Origin: Arthrinium phaeospermum | Lineage: Eukaryota > Ascomycota > Sordariomycetes > Amphisphaeriales > Apiosporaceae | NCBI GenBank assembly: GCA_006503535.1 | Contig: QYRS01000005.1 | Location: 372,001 to 436,000, forward strand | DNA: 64,000 bases | Reading direction: 5' to 3' | Part shown: in pieces, positions 62,817 through 64,000 of the stretch | How the letters are laid out: each line of letters starts with the position of its first letter | How positions within the stretch are numbered: the stretch's first letter is position 1 | Made by a program: the position numbers and the translations under genes | The notes under the pieces: generated by a model | The model's database searches: none | What the model saw: the letters and a program-made list of their open reading frames with translations, nothing else | What the model was told of the DNA's origin: nothing

Positions 62817-64000
62817 GTTGAGCTTGGTTGGCGGGGCGCTCGGGAATCTTGGCAAACTTGAGGGGAGAACTGATGGATTGCCAAAGCTCGAGCGGGTCGA
62901 GTGTGGCTTCTCCAGAGATATAAGGCGCGAGAAAAAGCAGATGACGACAAATCTGACAGGTGATTTTTCTGGACGGTCTGGTATAGCTCGAAGACAAGAG
63001 AGGGTTTGACTCTGGAGGCTAAAACCAGCAGGAGTGATGCAACCTTTTTTTTAGTGGTGTGGGCAATGTGACAATCCTTGATCCTGCCTAGAGCGTCAAA
63101 GAGTTGCAGCAATAGGCGGCAGTCTGCAGCACTGCGGTCGTCGCGTGTCGCTTGAATAGATCCGTCTGTTGAGCTTGTGCCACAATAAATGTCACCTTGA
63201 TTCGGAAGGTGTTTTGGCGATTTGGAGTCAGATGGGCCGCCTGTTTGGAGACAGCCTATGAGGACCCTGAAGAAACAGCGCCGTGACACTCGCTGTGTTA
63301 GTCAACGTCACTCGAGAATACACCAAGTTCCAATGGTCCGGTGCGATCCTCGCCTTGTCCAACACCGTTTGATTTGCAACGAAACAAAATGCACTGGGAG
63401 TCCCAAGTGCGATTGCTGCAACAGCTTCGTTTCCTGCCGTAGGACCAAAAACTAAGAATGGCCGAGACTGGGTTTTGGCGCGCAGCAAAGATCCCTGGCA
63501 GACAATGCGGTTAAATGCTGTGAGAGGCGGTAAAAGCCGATGGGGAAGAGGAATCGAAGGGAAAAAAGCGCTGTTGTTGGGTTGACTGTTGAATCCAAGT
63601 CAAAACAACCAAGACTTGATCGCAGTCTGAAAGTCCAGCTAAATGCGTCGTCGTTGGGAAACCGTTCCTTTCAAAGGCGGGCTTGTAGTGAAGTAGACAG
63701 AGAGAGAGAGAAAGATGCCGTGCTGCGTGGACGGCGTTGTGCGTGTGTCGTTTGCTTATGTGAAAGGAGCGGTGTTGTTGCTTGCTTCTTCAAGTTTGAC
63801 CGGTTGCAGGTACGTTGGTCGAGTACGGCAATTCTTGCGGTCGTGGTGTGCTATAGCCAACCTTCTTTGCGATAATGAATAGACCCGCCCAACTATATCG
63901 TTTTGCGGCTTGCTGTTGTACCAGACAGGAAACAGTGAAACAACCAGGTTTCTCAGGGATTGTGGTGAAGAATAAAGTGGTTTGCGAGAGAAAAGAATGG
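62817..64000. other. Promoter and leader region at the window end
   Basis: It is upstream sequence of the minus-strand gene ending at 62816. Frames on both strands lack motifs. Any gene beginning beyond 64000 would be cut off. Confidence 0.5.

Overview
The window looks like nuclear DNA of a filamentous ascomycete, most likely a Sordariomycete and quite possibly Chaetomiaceae. The evidence is short GT-AG introns (about 45-150 nt) with CTAAC/CTGAC-like branch sites, strongly GC-biased third positions in several genes, a secreted GH7 endoglucanase resembling Humicola/Chaetomium EG1, and several fungal families. No prokaryotic features, CRISPR, rRNA, tRNA, retroelement or transposase gene was found. 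All gene models were spliced by hand from reading frames and splice sites; no similarity search was run.

Layout. 1-11.2 kb: no supportable gene, many simple repeats, G20 and G34 homopolymers. 11.2-12.7 kb (+): RAN1/SKS1-like Ser/Thr kinase. 12.7-20.8 kb: a second gene-free stretch. 20.8-30.5 kb: zipper-poor bZIP regulator (-), peroxisomal 4-coumarate-CoA-ligase-like enzyme (-), secreted protein of five related modules separated by Kex2-type sites (-), and CitE/CLYBL-like lyase (+). 32.3-40 kb: metallo-beta-lactamase-fold protein (+), penta-EF-hand protein (-), ChaC glutathione-degrading enzyme (+), one-RRM glycine-rich RNA-binding protein (-). 44.7-47.6 kb (+): ~930-residue disordered basic protein. 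51.9-53.6 kb (+): C2H2/RING-like zinc protein. 55.5-56.7 kb (+): Hep59/C9orf78/Tls1 splicing factor. 58.2-59.5 kb (+): GH7 endoglucanase. 61.9-62.8 kb (-): conserved fungal protein of unknown function. The remaining stretches are intergenic.

Most genes look like independent housekeeping or regulatory loci. The one plausible functional neighbourhood is 20.8-30.5 kb, where a regulator, an acyl-CoA-forming enzyme, a secreted repeat protein and an acyl-CoA lyase-like enzyme sit together; that link is inference only. The most unusual items are the Kex2-site repeat protein (25927-27510), a 5-nt microexon followed by a G-quadruplex-capable intron in the ChaC gene, a stop-free 45-nt intron in the C2H2/RING gene, and a dispersed decamer TACGGAGTAC.
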